DNA of 8,407 nucleotides. It comes from Actinomycetota bacterium (lineage in GTDB: Bacteria > Actinomycetota > Thermoleophilia > Gaiellales > Gaiellaceae). Each line of letters starts with the position of its first letter. Position 1 is the first letter of the stretch. Below the pieces are notes generated by a model. That model saw nothing but the letters and a program-made list of their open reading frames with translations. It ran no database searches and was not told the origin of the DNA. Below are positions 1-5,740 of this stretch, piece after piece. A program made the position numbers and the translations under genes. The stretch covers positions 1 through 8,407 of the forward strand of contig JAFALP010000352.1 in the NCBI GenBank assembly GCA_019234175.1, in the 5' to 3' direction.

Positions 1-148
1 GGTTCTTCCACTTCTGCGGTGGTATCTCCGTCGTGGCCGTCAGCTTCGCCGCGAAATATGTGGAGCTCGCGCGCGGCGCGGCGCTTGCGAGTGCGACGGC
101 CAGAGCAGCGACCGTCACGGCGACCACGAGTGTGATGATCCTCTTCAC
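1..148 (-). CDS. N-terminal fragment of a secreted CHRD-like protein
   Basis: Only the first 49 codons are present; the gene continues beyond the left edge. The product starts VKRIITLVVAVTVAALAVAL, a two-basic-residue n-region followed by a long hydrophobic core, with a likely signal peptidase I site after ASA near residue 23. The mature start contains YFAAKLTATTEIPPQ. This resembles the opening beta strand of CHRD-domain proteins (F-x-A-x-L-x-x-x-x-E-V/I-P-P), which are secreted beta-barrel-like proteins of poorly known function. The GTG start at 146-148 was chosen because the signal peptide begins there and no in-frame ATG/GTG/TTG lies just upstream. A TATATT -10-like box on the minus strand (160-165) sits about 12 nt upstream, so the leader would be very short. 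Export is fairly certain. The CHRD assignment rests on about 15 residues and is tentative. Confidence 0.6.
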   Translation of the reverse strand, partial: MKRIITLVVAVTVAALAVALASAAPRASSTYFAAKLTATTEIPPQKWKN

Positions 149-159
149 CTCGGCCCCGT

Positions 160-165
160 AATATA
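160..165 (-). promoter_or_regulatory. -10-like box for the left-edge secreted protein gene
   Basis: The minus strand reads TATATT here, five of six matches to TATAAT, about 12 nt before the GTG start at 148. No good -35 is visible 16-18 nt upstream, where the terminator-like hairpin of the upstream small gene lies. Confidence 0.35.
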
Positions 166-167
166 TG

Positions 168-193
168 AAAAGCCGCCCATGCGTTCATGGGCG
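168..193 (-). terminator. Hairpin plus T-run at the end of the small minus-strand gene
   Basis: On the minus strand, CGCCCATG (193-186), loop AACG, and CATGGGCG (181-174) form a perfect 8-bp GC-rich stem. It is followed after GC by TTTT (171-168). The stop codon of the 185-385 reading frame falls at the loop, as expected for a compact gene with an intrinsic terminator. It could instead be an attenuator in front of the left-edge secreted protein gene. On the plus strand the hairpin has no T-run. Confidence 0.5.
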
Positions 194-385
194 CGCGGGC
201 AACCGCCCATCCATGGCCACGCGGACGATCACGCTTCCGTTCGGCTCGACGCACTGCACGAATCGGAATGTGGCTGTCGCTCGGGGACACCTCAGAGCCT
301 CGACGACCCGCCGCGGCGCCTCGGCCGGACGCGCGGCTGCGCAGATCAGCTGCGGCGGACAGACGATTCGGTAGGGAATCAGCAC
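185..385 (-). CDS. Possible 66-residue Cys-containing small protein, divergent from arsR
   Basis: I do not recognise this protein. The frame starts at GTG (383-385) and ends at TGA (185-187). It has four cysteines (C9, C15, C33, C45) and a beta-like C-terminal half, TFRFVQCVEPNGSVIVRVAM. There is no signal peptide or membrane segment. The case for a real gene is its gene-like layout. GGAG lies at 393-396 with a 7-nt spacer to GTG. A TATTAT -10 lies at 405-410, with a TTCATA -35 17 nt further upstream. A hairpin followed by TTTT sits at the stop. Its promoter overlaps the palindrome shared with arsR, so it may be co-regulated with the metal genes, and the cysteines could bind metal (inference). 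Against it: it is short, and GC-rich DNA produces chance open frames. No overlapping annotated gene competes for this stretch. Confidence 0.45.
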   Translation of the reverse strand: MLIPYRIVCPPQLICAAARPAEAPRRVVEALRCPRATATFRFVQCVEPNGSVIVRVAMDGRLPARP

Positions 386-404
386 CTCACGTCTCCGTGT
401 CGGG

Positions 405-433
405 ATAATAACATGAGCATCTGTTCATATGAA
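405..433 (-). promoter_or_regulatory. Minus-strand promoter of the 66-residue gene
   Basis: On the minus strand, TTCATA (433-428, four of six to TTGACA), a 17-nt spacer and TATTAT (410-405, five of six to TATAAT) form a plausible housekeeping promoter. The -35 lies inside the 421-436 palindrome, so a protein bound there would occlude it. Predicted transcription start is near 398, giving a leader of about 13 nt that includes GGAG. Confidence 0.45.
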
Positions 434-437
434 CAGG
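410..437. promoter_or_regulatory. Palindromic operator between the small gene and arsR
   Basis: Two overlapping inverted repeats are visible. CTGTTCATATGAACAG (421-436) is a perfect 16-bp palindrome. ATGAGCA-TC-TGTTCAT (413-428) is a spaced repeat with one mismatch. The TGTTCA/TGAACA half-sites around an AT-rich centre resemble known ArsR/SmtB-family operators. The site lies just upstream of the arsR -10 and over the -35 of the divergent small gene. Autoregulation by the adjacent ArsR protein is the simplest reading. Two related elements lie at 4740-4767 and 4810-4834. Confidence 0.65.
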
Positions 438-454
438 CCCTCCATCAGCGCGTG

Positions 455-460
455 TAAAAT
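455..460 (+). promoter_or_regulatory. -10 box of arsR implying a leaderless transcript
   Basis: TAAAAT (five of six to TATAAT) ends 6 nt before the ATG at 467. Transcription would therefore start at or next to the A of the start codon. The preceding bases (CGCGGC) hold no Shine-Dalgarno sequence. No convincing -35 is seen at 432-437 (AACAGG), where the operator lies. Confidence 0.5.
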
Positions 461-466
461 CGCGGC

Positions 467-835
467 ATGAGCCCACGCGCGCGGTCTCGCCGGTCGGGGC
501 AGATGACGGAGGAGGTCGCCGAGCGCGTTGCGGACGCGATGTTCGCCCTGTCGACGCCGAGCCGTGTGCAGATCCTCGGCTGCCTGCTCGAGGGGCCTCG
601 CACGGTCTCCGACCTGGTGGAGGCCCTGAACATGGAGCAGTCGGCGGTCTCGCATCAGCTCCGCGTGCTGCGGGAGCATCGGCTCGTATCCGCGGAGCGG
701 GAGGGACGCATGCGTGTCTACGGCCTGTACGACGACGACGTCGTCGCGCTCCTGGAATCCGCGGTGCGTCATGTCGAGCGGCGAACCAGGGCCTCGCAGC
801 GGCTGACCGGCCGCCTCCGGCGCTCCTCGGGATAG
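467..835 (+). CDS. ArsR/SmtB-family winged-helix transcriptional regulator
   Basis: This 122-residue protein is a small dimeric repressor of the ArsR/SmtB type, which typically releases DNA on binding metal. The fold is visible in order: ALSTPSRVQILGCL (helix 2, residues 27-40), TVSDLVEAL (46-54), QSAVSHQLRVLREHRLV (recognition helix and turn, 58-74), then EREGRMRVYGLY (wing, 77-88). The helix-3 cysteine site (ELCVC) of CadC/ArsR sensors is absent. The C-terminal helix DDDVVALLESAVRHVE (89-104) aligns with the SmtB alpha-5 zinc site (D-x-H-x10-H-x-x-E). It keeps the first Asp (D89) and the distal His (H102). The middle His becomes D91, and the last Glu is displaced to E104. A non-thiolate, oxygen-rich metal site is inferred. 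The gene starts without a ribosome site, lies next to a palindromic operator, and precedes a metal-transporter gene by 12 nt. The family is certain; the inducer is not known. Confidence 0.9.
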   Translation: MSPRARSRRSGQMTEEVAERVADAMFALSTPSRVQILGCLLEGPRTVSDLVEALNMEQSAVSHQLRVLREHRLVSAEREGRMRVYGLYDDDVVALLESAVRHVERRTRASQRLTGRLRRSSG

Positions 836-847
836 GGAAGCGCGATC

Positions 848-2521
848 GTGGCGCCGCTTCGAGAGGTTCGGTCGCGGGGCGGGGAAGCCGTGGTCGTCTA
901 CCCGCCGTTCGGCGGCTCCGCGGACCGCCGGTCGGTCCTCGACCGCGCCCATCGAGGCGACATCGTCGGCGCGTTCGGACGCGTACCCTCGTTCGACACC
1001 GGGCCTCGCCTCTCGGCCCGGCGCCGGCTCGCGACGCTGCTCGCGGTGGCAGGCCCGGGGATCGTGGTCCTCGTCGCCGACAACGACGCCGGCAGCTTCT
1101 CCGTGTATGCCCAGGCGGGCCAGAACTACGGGCTCGGCCTCCTCTGGCTGTTCCTGCTCGTCGCGCCCGTCCTGTACGTGCTCCAGGAGATGGTGGCGAG
1201 ACTCGGCGCGGTCACCGGCGCGGGCCACGCCCGCCTGATCTTCGAGCGCTTCGGCCACCGGTGGGGTGCGTTCGCGCTCGGCGACCTGCTCGCGCTCAAC
1301 CTCCTGACGCTCGTGACGGAGTTCATCGGCGTCGACTTTGCCCTCCGCTACTTCGGCGTGAGCCGCTACATCTCCGTGCCGCTGGCAGCGTGCGCGCTGT
1401 TGCTCTTCACCGTCACCGGGAAGTTCCGGCGCTGGGAACAGGCGATGTACCTGCTGGTGGCGATGAACCTCATCGCCATTCCGCTGGCGTTCCTCGGCCG
1501 GCCGCACCCGGCCACGCTCGCACGGGGCGCAGTCCCGGGGCTCCACGGCGAGTTCAGTCCAGGAGGCGTGCTGTTCATGATGGCCATCGTCGGCGCGGCA
1601 GTGAGCCCCTGGCAGCTGTTCTTCCAGCAGTCCAGCGTCGTGGACAAGCGCATCACCGCCCGCTGGCTGAATTACGAACGAGCCGATACCGCCGTCGGCA
1701 CGCTCCTCTTCACCGCGGTCGGCGCGGCGATGGTCGTGACCTGCGCATTTGCGTTCAGCGGCTCTGCCTTCCATGGGAGCTTCGTCGACCTCGGCTCCGC
1801 CGCGCACGCCCTCGGCAGTCGATTGGGGCACTCAGCCGGCGCGCTCTTCGCGCTCGTCCTGCTCAACGGCTCCGTTCTCTGCGCGGCCGTCGTGACGCTC
1901 ACGACCTCGTACGCGCTCGGCGACGTGCTCGGGCTCAAGCACTCGCTCCACCGCCGCTGGCGCGACGCGCCGGCCTTCTACGGCAGCTTCGCGGTGCTCG
2001 TGCTGCTCGCCGCCACCATCGAGCTCGCCCCCGGCGTGCCCCTCGGCGCGGTGACGACGATCGTGCAGGCGCTCGCCGCGGTGCTCCTTCCCGGGGCGGC
2101 GGTCTTCCTTCTTCTCCTGTGCAACGACAAGGCCGTTCTCGGCCCGTGGGTGAACCCGCGCTGGCTCAACGCCCTCGCGACGCTGATCGTCGGGACCTTG
2201 CTCGTCCTCTCGGGGCTCCTGATGACCGTGCTGCTGTTCCCGCACGTCGACGTGCGACTCGTCGCGCTGTTGCTCGGCGCCGGGACGGCGGCGGGCATCA
2301 TCGCCGCCGGCGCGCTCATCGCCCGGCGAGGCGGGCTCTCGTCTCGCTTCTCCGGCACGCCCTGGGAGCGCGCGACCTGGACGATGCCCGCGCTGGAGAC
2401 GATCCCCGCCCCGGTGTCGTCGCGCGCACGGACCGTGGGGCTCGTCGCGCTTCGGCTCTACCTGATCGTCGCGGCGCTCCTGCTCGTGGTCAAAGCCGCG
2501 CTCGCGATCGCCGCCGGCTAG
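848..2521 (+). CDS. Nramp (SLC11)-superfamily divalent-metal transporter, atypical binding site
   Basis: This 557-residue inner-membrane protein has about 11-12 hydrophobic segments after a soluble 60-residue N-terminal tail. Family marks are GPGIVVLVADNDAG in TM1 (residues 69-82), the following AQAGQNYG, GAAVSPW in TM6 (249-255), and NDKAVLGPWVNPRWLN near 426-441. Canonical Nramps use DPGN in TM1 and A-x-x-MPH in TM6 to bind Mn2+/Fe2+. Here the aligned positions read DAGS (D80, A81, G82, S83) and A250-A-V-S253-P-W. The Asp is kept, but the Asn and the selectivity Met are both replaced by Ser. Altered substrate choice, perhaps harder ions such as Mg2+, is inferred. GTG 848 is supported by AGGGAAG (834-840) with a 7-nt spacer. 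That ribosome site overlaps the arsR stop, indicating an operon with translational coupling. The 3' end overlaps the convergent glycosyltransferase gene by 4 nt. Confidence 0.88.
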   Translation: MAPLREVRSRGGEAVVVYPPFGGSADRRSVLDRAHRGDIVGAFGRVPSFDTGPRLSARRRLATLLAVAGPGIVVLVADNDAGSFSVYAQAGQNYGLGLLWLFLLVAPVLYVLQEMVARLGAVTGAGHARLIFERFGHRWGAFALGDLLALNLLTLVTEFIGVDFALRYFGVSRYISVPLAACALLLFTVTGKFRRWEQAMYLLVAMNLIAIPLAFLGRPHPATLARGAVPGLHGEFSPGGVLFMMAIVGAAVSPWQLFFQQSSVVDKRITARWLNYERADTAVGTLLFTAVGAAMVVTCAFAFSGSAFHGSFVDLGSAAHALGSRLGHSAGALFALVLLNGSVLCAAVVTLTTSYALGDVLGLKHSLHRRWRDAPAFYGSFAVLVLLAATIELAPGVPLGAVTTIVQALAAVLLPGAAVFLLLLCNDKAVLGPWVNPRWLNALATLIVGTLLVLSGLLMTVLLFPHVDVRLVALLLGAGTAAGIIAAGALIARRGGLSSRFSGTPWERATWTMPALETIPAPVSSRARTVGLVALRLYLIVAALLLVVKAALAIAAG

Positions 2522-4722
2522 CGCCTCGGCCTGACGCGGTACCAGCGATATGCGAGCTGCATTCCGAGCTGGCGCCTGTCGCCACGGTGGTCGAATTGGT
2601 TCGGGACGAACTTCCTGGCGACGGTCACGTGCACGGCGAAGCCGCCGGCCGGGACGCGCAGCCAGACGACCGAGCTCTGGAGGTTCCGGATCGTCCTGTC
2701 GAGCGTCTCGGTCGTCTTCACGAGCGCCGGCTGCTTGTCGACGACATGCATCGTGCCGAGCGCGATCCGAACCCGGCTGGGAGGAATGGGGTAGGTCTCC
2801 GGCCGGGAGTAGGCAATGCGAAGCCAGCCGGCAGGTCCGGAGAAGCGGTAGTAGAAGCTGTCGTTCGCCCCGGTCCATCCGTCGGCGTAGATGCCGGTGC
2901 AGGCGCTCAACAGGCGGTTCGGCCTCGCGAGCTCGACGAGCGCCCAGGTCTGCAGGCGGCCCCCGGCACGGTGCAGGTGCGTCTTCACGCGCGTGCCGGC
3001 GAGGTCGACGCAGGGCAGATCCTCGACGCCGTAGGCGTATTGGATGCCGAGGCCCTCCGGGAGGTTCTGCCAGTAGAGCGCGCCGCTGCGGAGAAGGTTC
3101 GGGCTTCCCGAGAAGCCCGGGCCGAGCACGCTGCCGTCGAGGCTCGAGACACGGGCGATCGACCGGTTCCAGAACTCGAGCAGCCACTCGGGGTTCTGAT
3201 CCACCTCCGCTTCGCCCATGTACAGCGTCGGCTTCCCGCGCGCCACCTGGTCGACCCATGTGAACGGACGATTGAGCGTCGTCGCCTCCGCGCGCGCGAT
3301 CGAGTTCGTTCCCGCGGACGCCGCGAGCTCGCCCGTGAGGTTCCAGCCGATGACGGCGACGGAGGCGACGACGGTGATCACGAGAGCCAGTTGCGCATTT
3401 CGCAGGACGCGGGGCGCGATCAGCACGAGCATGGAGATGACGACCATGACGACGAGCAGCATCCGGACGAAGCCGGGCGTCCACCCGATGTCGCGGTTCG
3501 CCTGCTGCACGATGGCGAAGCCCAGGGCGTCCGAGTAGAGCTGAACGCCCATCTGGTACGGGTACTGCGTCACGTGGTAGAGGGCGTATCCCTCCAGGTA
3601 CAGCGTGTAGGCGCCGGCGACCGCCAGCCCGACGAGGCTCGCCCTTCGGCGTGACGCGACGAGCGCCGTGCCGATGAAGAGCAGTGGGGCGACGTAGATG
3701 AGGTTGCGCTCCTCCACGCGAGTCGCGAACTGCGTGGAGAGATACGCCGCCTTCATCGCCGTGTAGAGACCGAAGGCCACGATGCCTCCGACCGCGACGC
3801 AGCGGAAGAGGCGCACCCCGCCCTGCGCCGGCTCGCCTCGAGCCGGGAAGAGCGAAGCCAAACCGGCGATGAACGGCAGCACGCCCATGCCGAGTGCGAG
3901 CGTTCCTGCCGCCCAGTTGCCTTCGTCGATGATGCGGTGCTTGTAGCCCTGCGTCACCGTCAGCCACTGCACGGAGTGGTGGCTGCCGAACGCGCTGATG
4001 ACGGAGATCACGCCCAGCACGAGGAGGGCGAATCCCATCCAGTCGCCGGGCGACCAGCTGGACCTCCAGCGTCTCGCAGCGTCGCTCGACCATGCCGCGA
4101 ACAAGGCGGCGAGGGCGAGGACGGCCGGGACGACGACGAGCTCCCCCTTCACGGCCGGCGCGATCAGGGAAGCGAGGAGCGCGGACCCGATCCACCACCG
4201 CCTCCGCGAGAGCAGCGCCTTCGCGATCAGGAAGAAGCACAGGGCGGCGTAGGGATACGCGATCGGCTCCTGCACGAGGTACGACGAGTAGGCGAGCGCC
4301 GGAATGGCGCCGGCCCCGGCCGCCGCGAAGAGCGCGGCGGTCCTGCCGACGATCATGCGTGCGAGAAAATACGTCGGGAACACGACGGCGGCCATGACGA
4401 GGACGTCGAAGTACTTGATGGCGCTGTACGCGGCGGCGACGCTGTGGATGTGCCAGAAGATCGACGTCGCGTAGGTCCAGATCGAGTCGGCGCCGTGCGG
4501 ATGGCCGCGTTCCGCCGGATGCCCCGTGGCCGCGATGGCGCGCGAGAGTTGCGTGAACTCGAGCTCGTCGCCGAAGAGCCACGGCGTGACCCTCCGCCAG
4601 GCTTCGACCATGTAGATCCCCGACAGCCAGAGATAGACGCTCGCGAGGGGGACGGCTGCGACGAGACGGTCGCCGAGAGCGCCGGCCCGGACCTGATGGC
4701 CTGATGTGGCAACGGTGCTCAC
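2518..4722 (-). CDS. GT-C-type polytopic membrane glycosyltransferase
   Basis: This 734-residue protein is built as an N-terminal multi-pass module (about residues 20-465, roughly 11-12 hydrophobic segments) and a C-terminal extracytoplasmic, beta-rich domain of about 270 residues. After TM1 the first outer loop has PWLFGDELEFTQLSRAIA (47-64). Its D52-E53 pair corresponds to the catalytic acidic residue of GT-C enzymes (PMT/ArnT/GT39-like), which use lipid-phosphate sugars. QEPIAYPYAALCFFLIAKAL (151-170) and RVEERNLIYVAPLLF (335-349) are further membrane and loop landmarks. The likely role is transfer of a sugar to a wall polymer, lipid or protein at the outer membrane face; the acceptor is unknown. 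GTG 4722 is preferred over ATG 4827 because the 35 extra residues are not membrane-like and would cover the promoter. GAGGG and GGAAG lie just upstream of 4722. The gene is divergent from a methyltransferase gene. Confidence 0.75.
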   Translation of the reverse strand: MSTVATSGHQVRAGALGDRLVAAVPLASVYLWLSGIYMVEAWRRVTPWLFGDELEFTQLSRAIAATGHPAERGHPHGADSIWTYATSIFWHIHSVAAAYSAIKYFDVLVMAAVVFPTYFLARMIVGRTAALFAAAGAGAIPALAYSSYLVQEPIAYPYAALCFFLIAKALLSRRRWWIGSALLASLIAPAVKGELVVVPAVLALAALFAAWSSDAARRWRSSWSPGDWMGFALLVLGVISVISAFGSHHSVQWLTVTQGYKHRIIDEGNWAAGTLALGMGVLPFIAGLASLFPARGEPAQGGVRLFRCVAVGGIVAFGLYTAMKAAYLSTQFATRVEERNLIYVAPLLFIGTALVASRRRASLVGLAVAGAYTLYLEGYALYHVTQYPYQMGVQLYSDALGFAIVQQANRDIGWTPGFVRMLLVVMVVISMLVLIAPRVLRNAQLALVITVVASVAVIGWNLTGELAASAGTNSIARAEATTLNRPFTWVDQVARGKPTLYMGEAEVDQNPEWLLEFWNRSIARVSSLDGSVLGPGFSGSPNLLRSGALYWQNLPEGLGIQYAYGVEDLPCVDLAGTRVKTHLHRAGGRLQTWALVELARPNRLLSACTGIYADGWTGANDSFYYRFSGPAGWLRIAYSRPETYPIPPSRVRIALGTMHVVDKQPALVKTTETLDRTIRNLQSSVVWLRVPAGGFAVHVTVARKFVPNQFDHRGDRRQLGMQLAYRWYRVRPRR

Positions 4723-4734
4723 GTCTTCCGACCC

Positions 4735-4740
4735 TCTATA
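4735..4740 (-). promoter_or_regulatory. -10-like box of the glycosyltransferase gene
   Basis: The minus strand reads TATAGA (four of six), directly abutting the palindromic element at 4740-4769. Predicted transcription start is near 4728, so the leader to GTG 4722 would be only about 6 nt. No good -35 is visible 16-18 nt upstream. Confidence 0.35.
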
Positions 4741-4769
4741 GCATGAGAATCCGTTCATTTGCTCATGCT
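4740..4769. promoter_or_regulatory. Operator-like inverted repeat upstream of the glycosyltransferase gene
   Basis: AGCATGAG (4740-4747) and CTCATGCT (4762-4769) are perfect 8-bp inverted arms. Aligned without gaps, 4740-4767 matches the arsR operator region 410-437 at 21 of 28 positions, including the shared ATGAG and GTTCAT blocks in the same spacing. It lies between the -10 and the -35 region of the minus-strand promoter, a normal repressor position. Confidence 0.55.
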
Positions 4770-4791
4770 TCAGCGGCCGCGCCGAAGGCAG

Positions 4792-4820
4792 TTGCATGTA
4801 TGAAGTACCGCTCATACACT
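4792..4820 (+). promoter_or_regulatory. Weak promoter of the methyltransferase gene, probably leaderless
   Basis: TTGCAT (4792-4797) and TACACT (4815-4820) are separated by 17 nt. The -10 ends 7 nt before the ATG at 4828, so the transcript would begin at the start codon, as for arsR. Both hexamers are poor matches (three and four of six). Confidence 0.35.
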
Positions 4821-4834
4821 TGTGCATATGAGCA
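4810..4834. promoter_or_regulatory. Operator-like inverted repeat across the methyltransferase start
   Basis: GCTCATA (4810-4816) and TATGAGC (4827-4833) are perfect inverted arms. Read on the minus strand, TGCTCATATGCACA (4834-4821) matches the core of the arsR operator TGTTCATATGAACA (422-435) at 12 of 14 positions. The element covers the -10 and the start codon, so binding would block initiation. Confidence 0.5.
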
Positions 4835-5616
4835 AGTCTTCATATGCGGCCGGGGCGCTCCTCGAGGCGGAGGATGTCCCCCAGCCGCCTGCGAACGAGC
4901 TCACGGCCGTCCGTCGACCGGTCGCCGTCGGAAGGCTCCCCGGTACACGACGGTCGAGCCCGAGCTACTGCGTCCGGGCTCCGCTCTCACGATGGCTGGC
5001 CGAGCGCGCCGCGACTCTCGCTTCGAACGGCTCGTCGAGGGTGCTCGACTTCGGATGCGGCGACCGGCGCTACGAGCCGGTCTTCGCCCGCGTCGGTGCG
5101 GCGTACGTCGGGTTCGACGCTCCGTGGAACCCGCTGGCCGACGTGACCGGCGCACCGGACGCAGTTCCGGTGGCGGATGCGAGCTTCGACATCGTCGTCT
5201 GCACGCAAACGCTCGAGCATCTTCCCGATCCGGCGGCGGCAATCCGAGAGCTGCGACGGATCGTTCGGCCCGACGGCCACGTCATCGCCTCGACACACGG
5301 GACTGCCGTCTATCACCCGAGCCCAACGGACTACTGGCGATGGACGAGGCCGGGGCTCGAAAAGCTCTTCACCGACAACGCCGAGTGGTCATCGGTGGAC
5401 GTCGCGCCCGCCCAGGGCACGGCTGCGACGACGGCGATGCTGATCGCCACGTTGATCGATCTCGCGTGCAAACGGCTCCACGTTCGCCCGCTCGCACTCC
5501 CCGCGATCTATTTTCTCAACGTGGCCTCGGAGACGCTCGACCGAGCGGTCTCGACCCTGCGGCAACCGATTCCGGGATCGCTGACCGCGACGTTTCACGT
5601 CGAGGCGCGTCCGTGA
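4828..5616 (+). CDS. Class I SAM-dependent methyltransferase
   Basis: This 262-residue soluble enzyme has a Methyltransf_11-like Rossmann fold. Motif I is VLDFGCGDR (72-80). YVGFDAPW (93-100) holds the acidic residue at the end of strand 2 (D98). VPVADASFDIVVCTQTLEHL (113-132) gives the post-I/II region, and RELRRIVRPDGHVIAST (140-156) gives motif III. DYWRWTRPGLEKLF (168-181) is typical of methyltransferases found beside glycosyltransferases in surface-polysaccharide loci. The acceptor is unknown; a sugar or lipid-linked intermediate is the natural guess given the divergent GT-C gene. ATG 4828 is chosen over GTG 4822 because the -10 box ends at 4820 and no ribosome site precedes either codon, so a leaderless start at ATG fits best. 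A terminator follows 25 nt after the stop. The fold is certain; the substrate is inferred. Confidence 0.85.
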   Translation: MSKSSYAAGALLEAEDVPQPPANELTAVRRPVAVGRLPGTRRSSPSYCVRAPLSRWLAERAATLASNGSSRVLDFGCGDRRYEPVFARVGAAYVGFDAPWNPLADVTGAPDAVPVADASFDIVVCTQTLEHLPDPAAAIRELRRIVRPDGHVIASTHGTAVYHPSPTDYWRWTRPGLEKLFTDNAEWSSVDVAPAQGTAATTAMLIATLIDLACKRLHVRPLALPAIYFLNVASETLDRAVSTLRQPIPGSLTATFHVEARP

Positions 5617-5641
5617 CCGCGTGATCCCTCGATAGGGCGAC

Positions 5642-5662
5642 TCCGCGTTTTACGCGGATTTT
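5642..5662 (+). terminator. Intrinsic terminator after the methyltransferase gene
   Basis: TCCGCGT (5642-5648) and ACGCGGA (5652-5658) form a perfect stem closing a small T-rich loop, followed at once by TTTT (5659-5662). It lies 25 nt after the methyltransferase stop and upstream of the next gene. Confidence 0.7.
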
Positions 5663-5740
5663 GCCCACCGCTGCTCGCGTGCGTCGATAACGAGAGAGGC
5701 AGGCGTATCGGCAACCACTACGAGACTGAGGGAACAATTC

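Noticed and set aside
174..193. CCCATGCGTTCATGGG repeat considered as another ArsR operator copy
   Set aside because: Apart from GTTCAT it does not match the 422-435 core, and its GC-rich stem followed by TTTT on the minus strand fits a terminator better.
425..1831. Long minus-strand open frame (468 codons) opposite arsR and the transporter gene
   Set aside because: It is rich in Arg, Glu and Gly with no fold-like pattern, and it lies antisense to two clearly recognisable proteins. It is a GC-bias shadow.
1261..3654. 797-codon plus-strand open frame spanning the transporter end and the glycosyltransferase antisense
   Set aside because: It crosses two genes in the wrong frames and its translation is Arg/Ala/Pro low complexity. 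The membrane-protein frames explain the same DNA.
1832..4582. 916-codon minus-strand open frame
   Set aside because: It is out of frame with the glycosyltransferase, whose product has coherent membrane segments. This frame's product is Arg-rich and featureless.
4723..4827. N-terminal extension of the glycosyltransferase to ATG 4827
   Set aside because: The added 35 residues are not conserved-looking and have no signal or membrane character. The DNA carries palindromes and promoter boxes instead.
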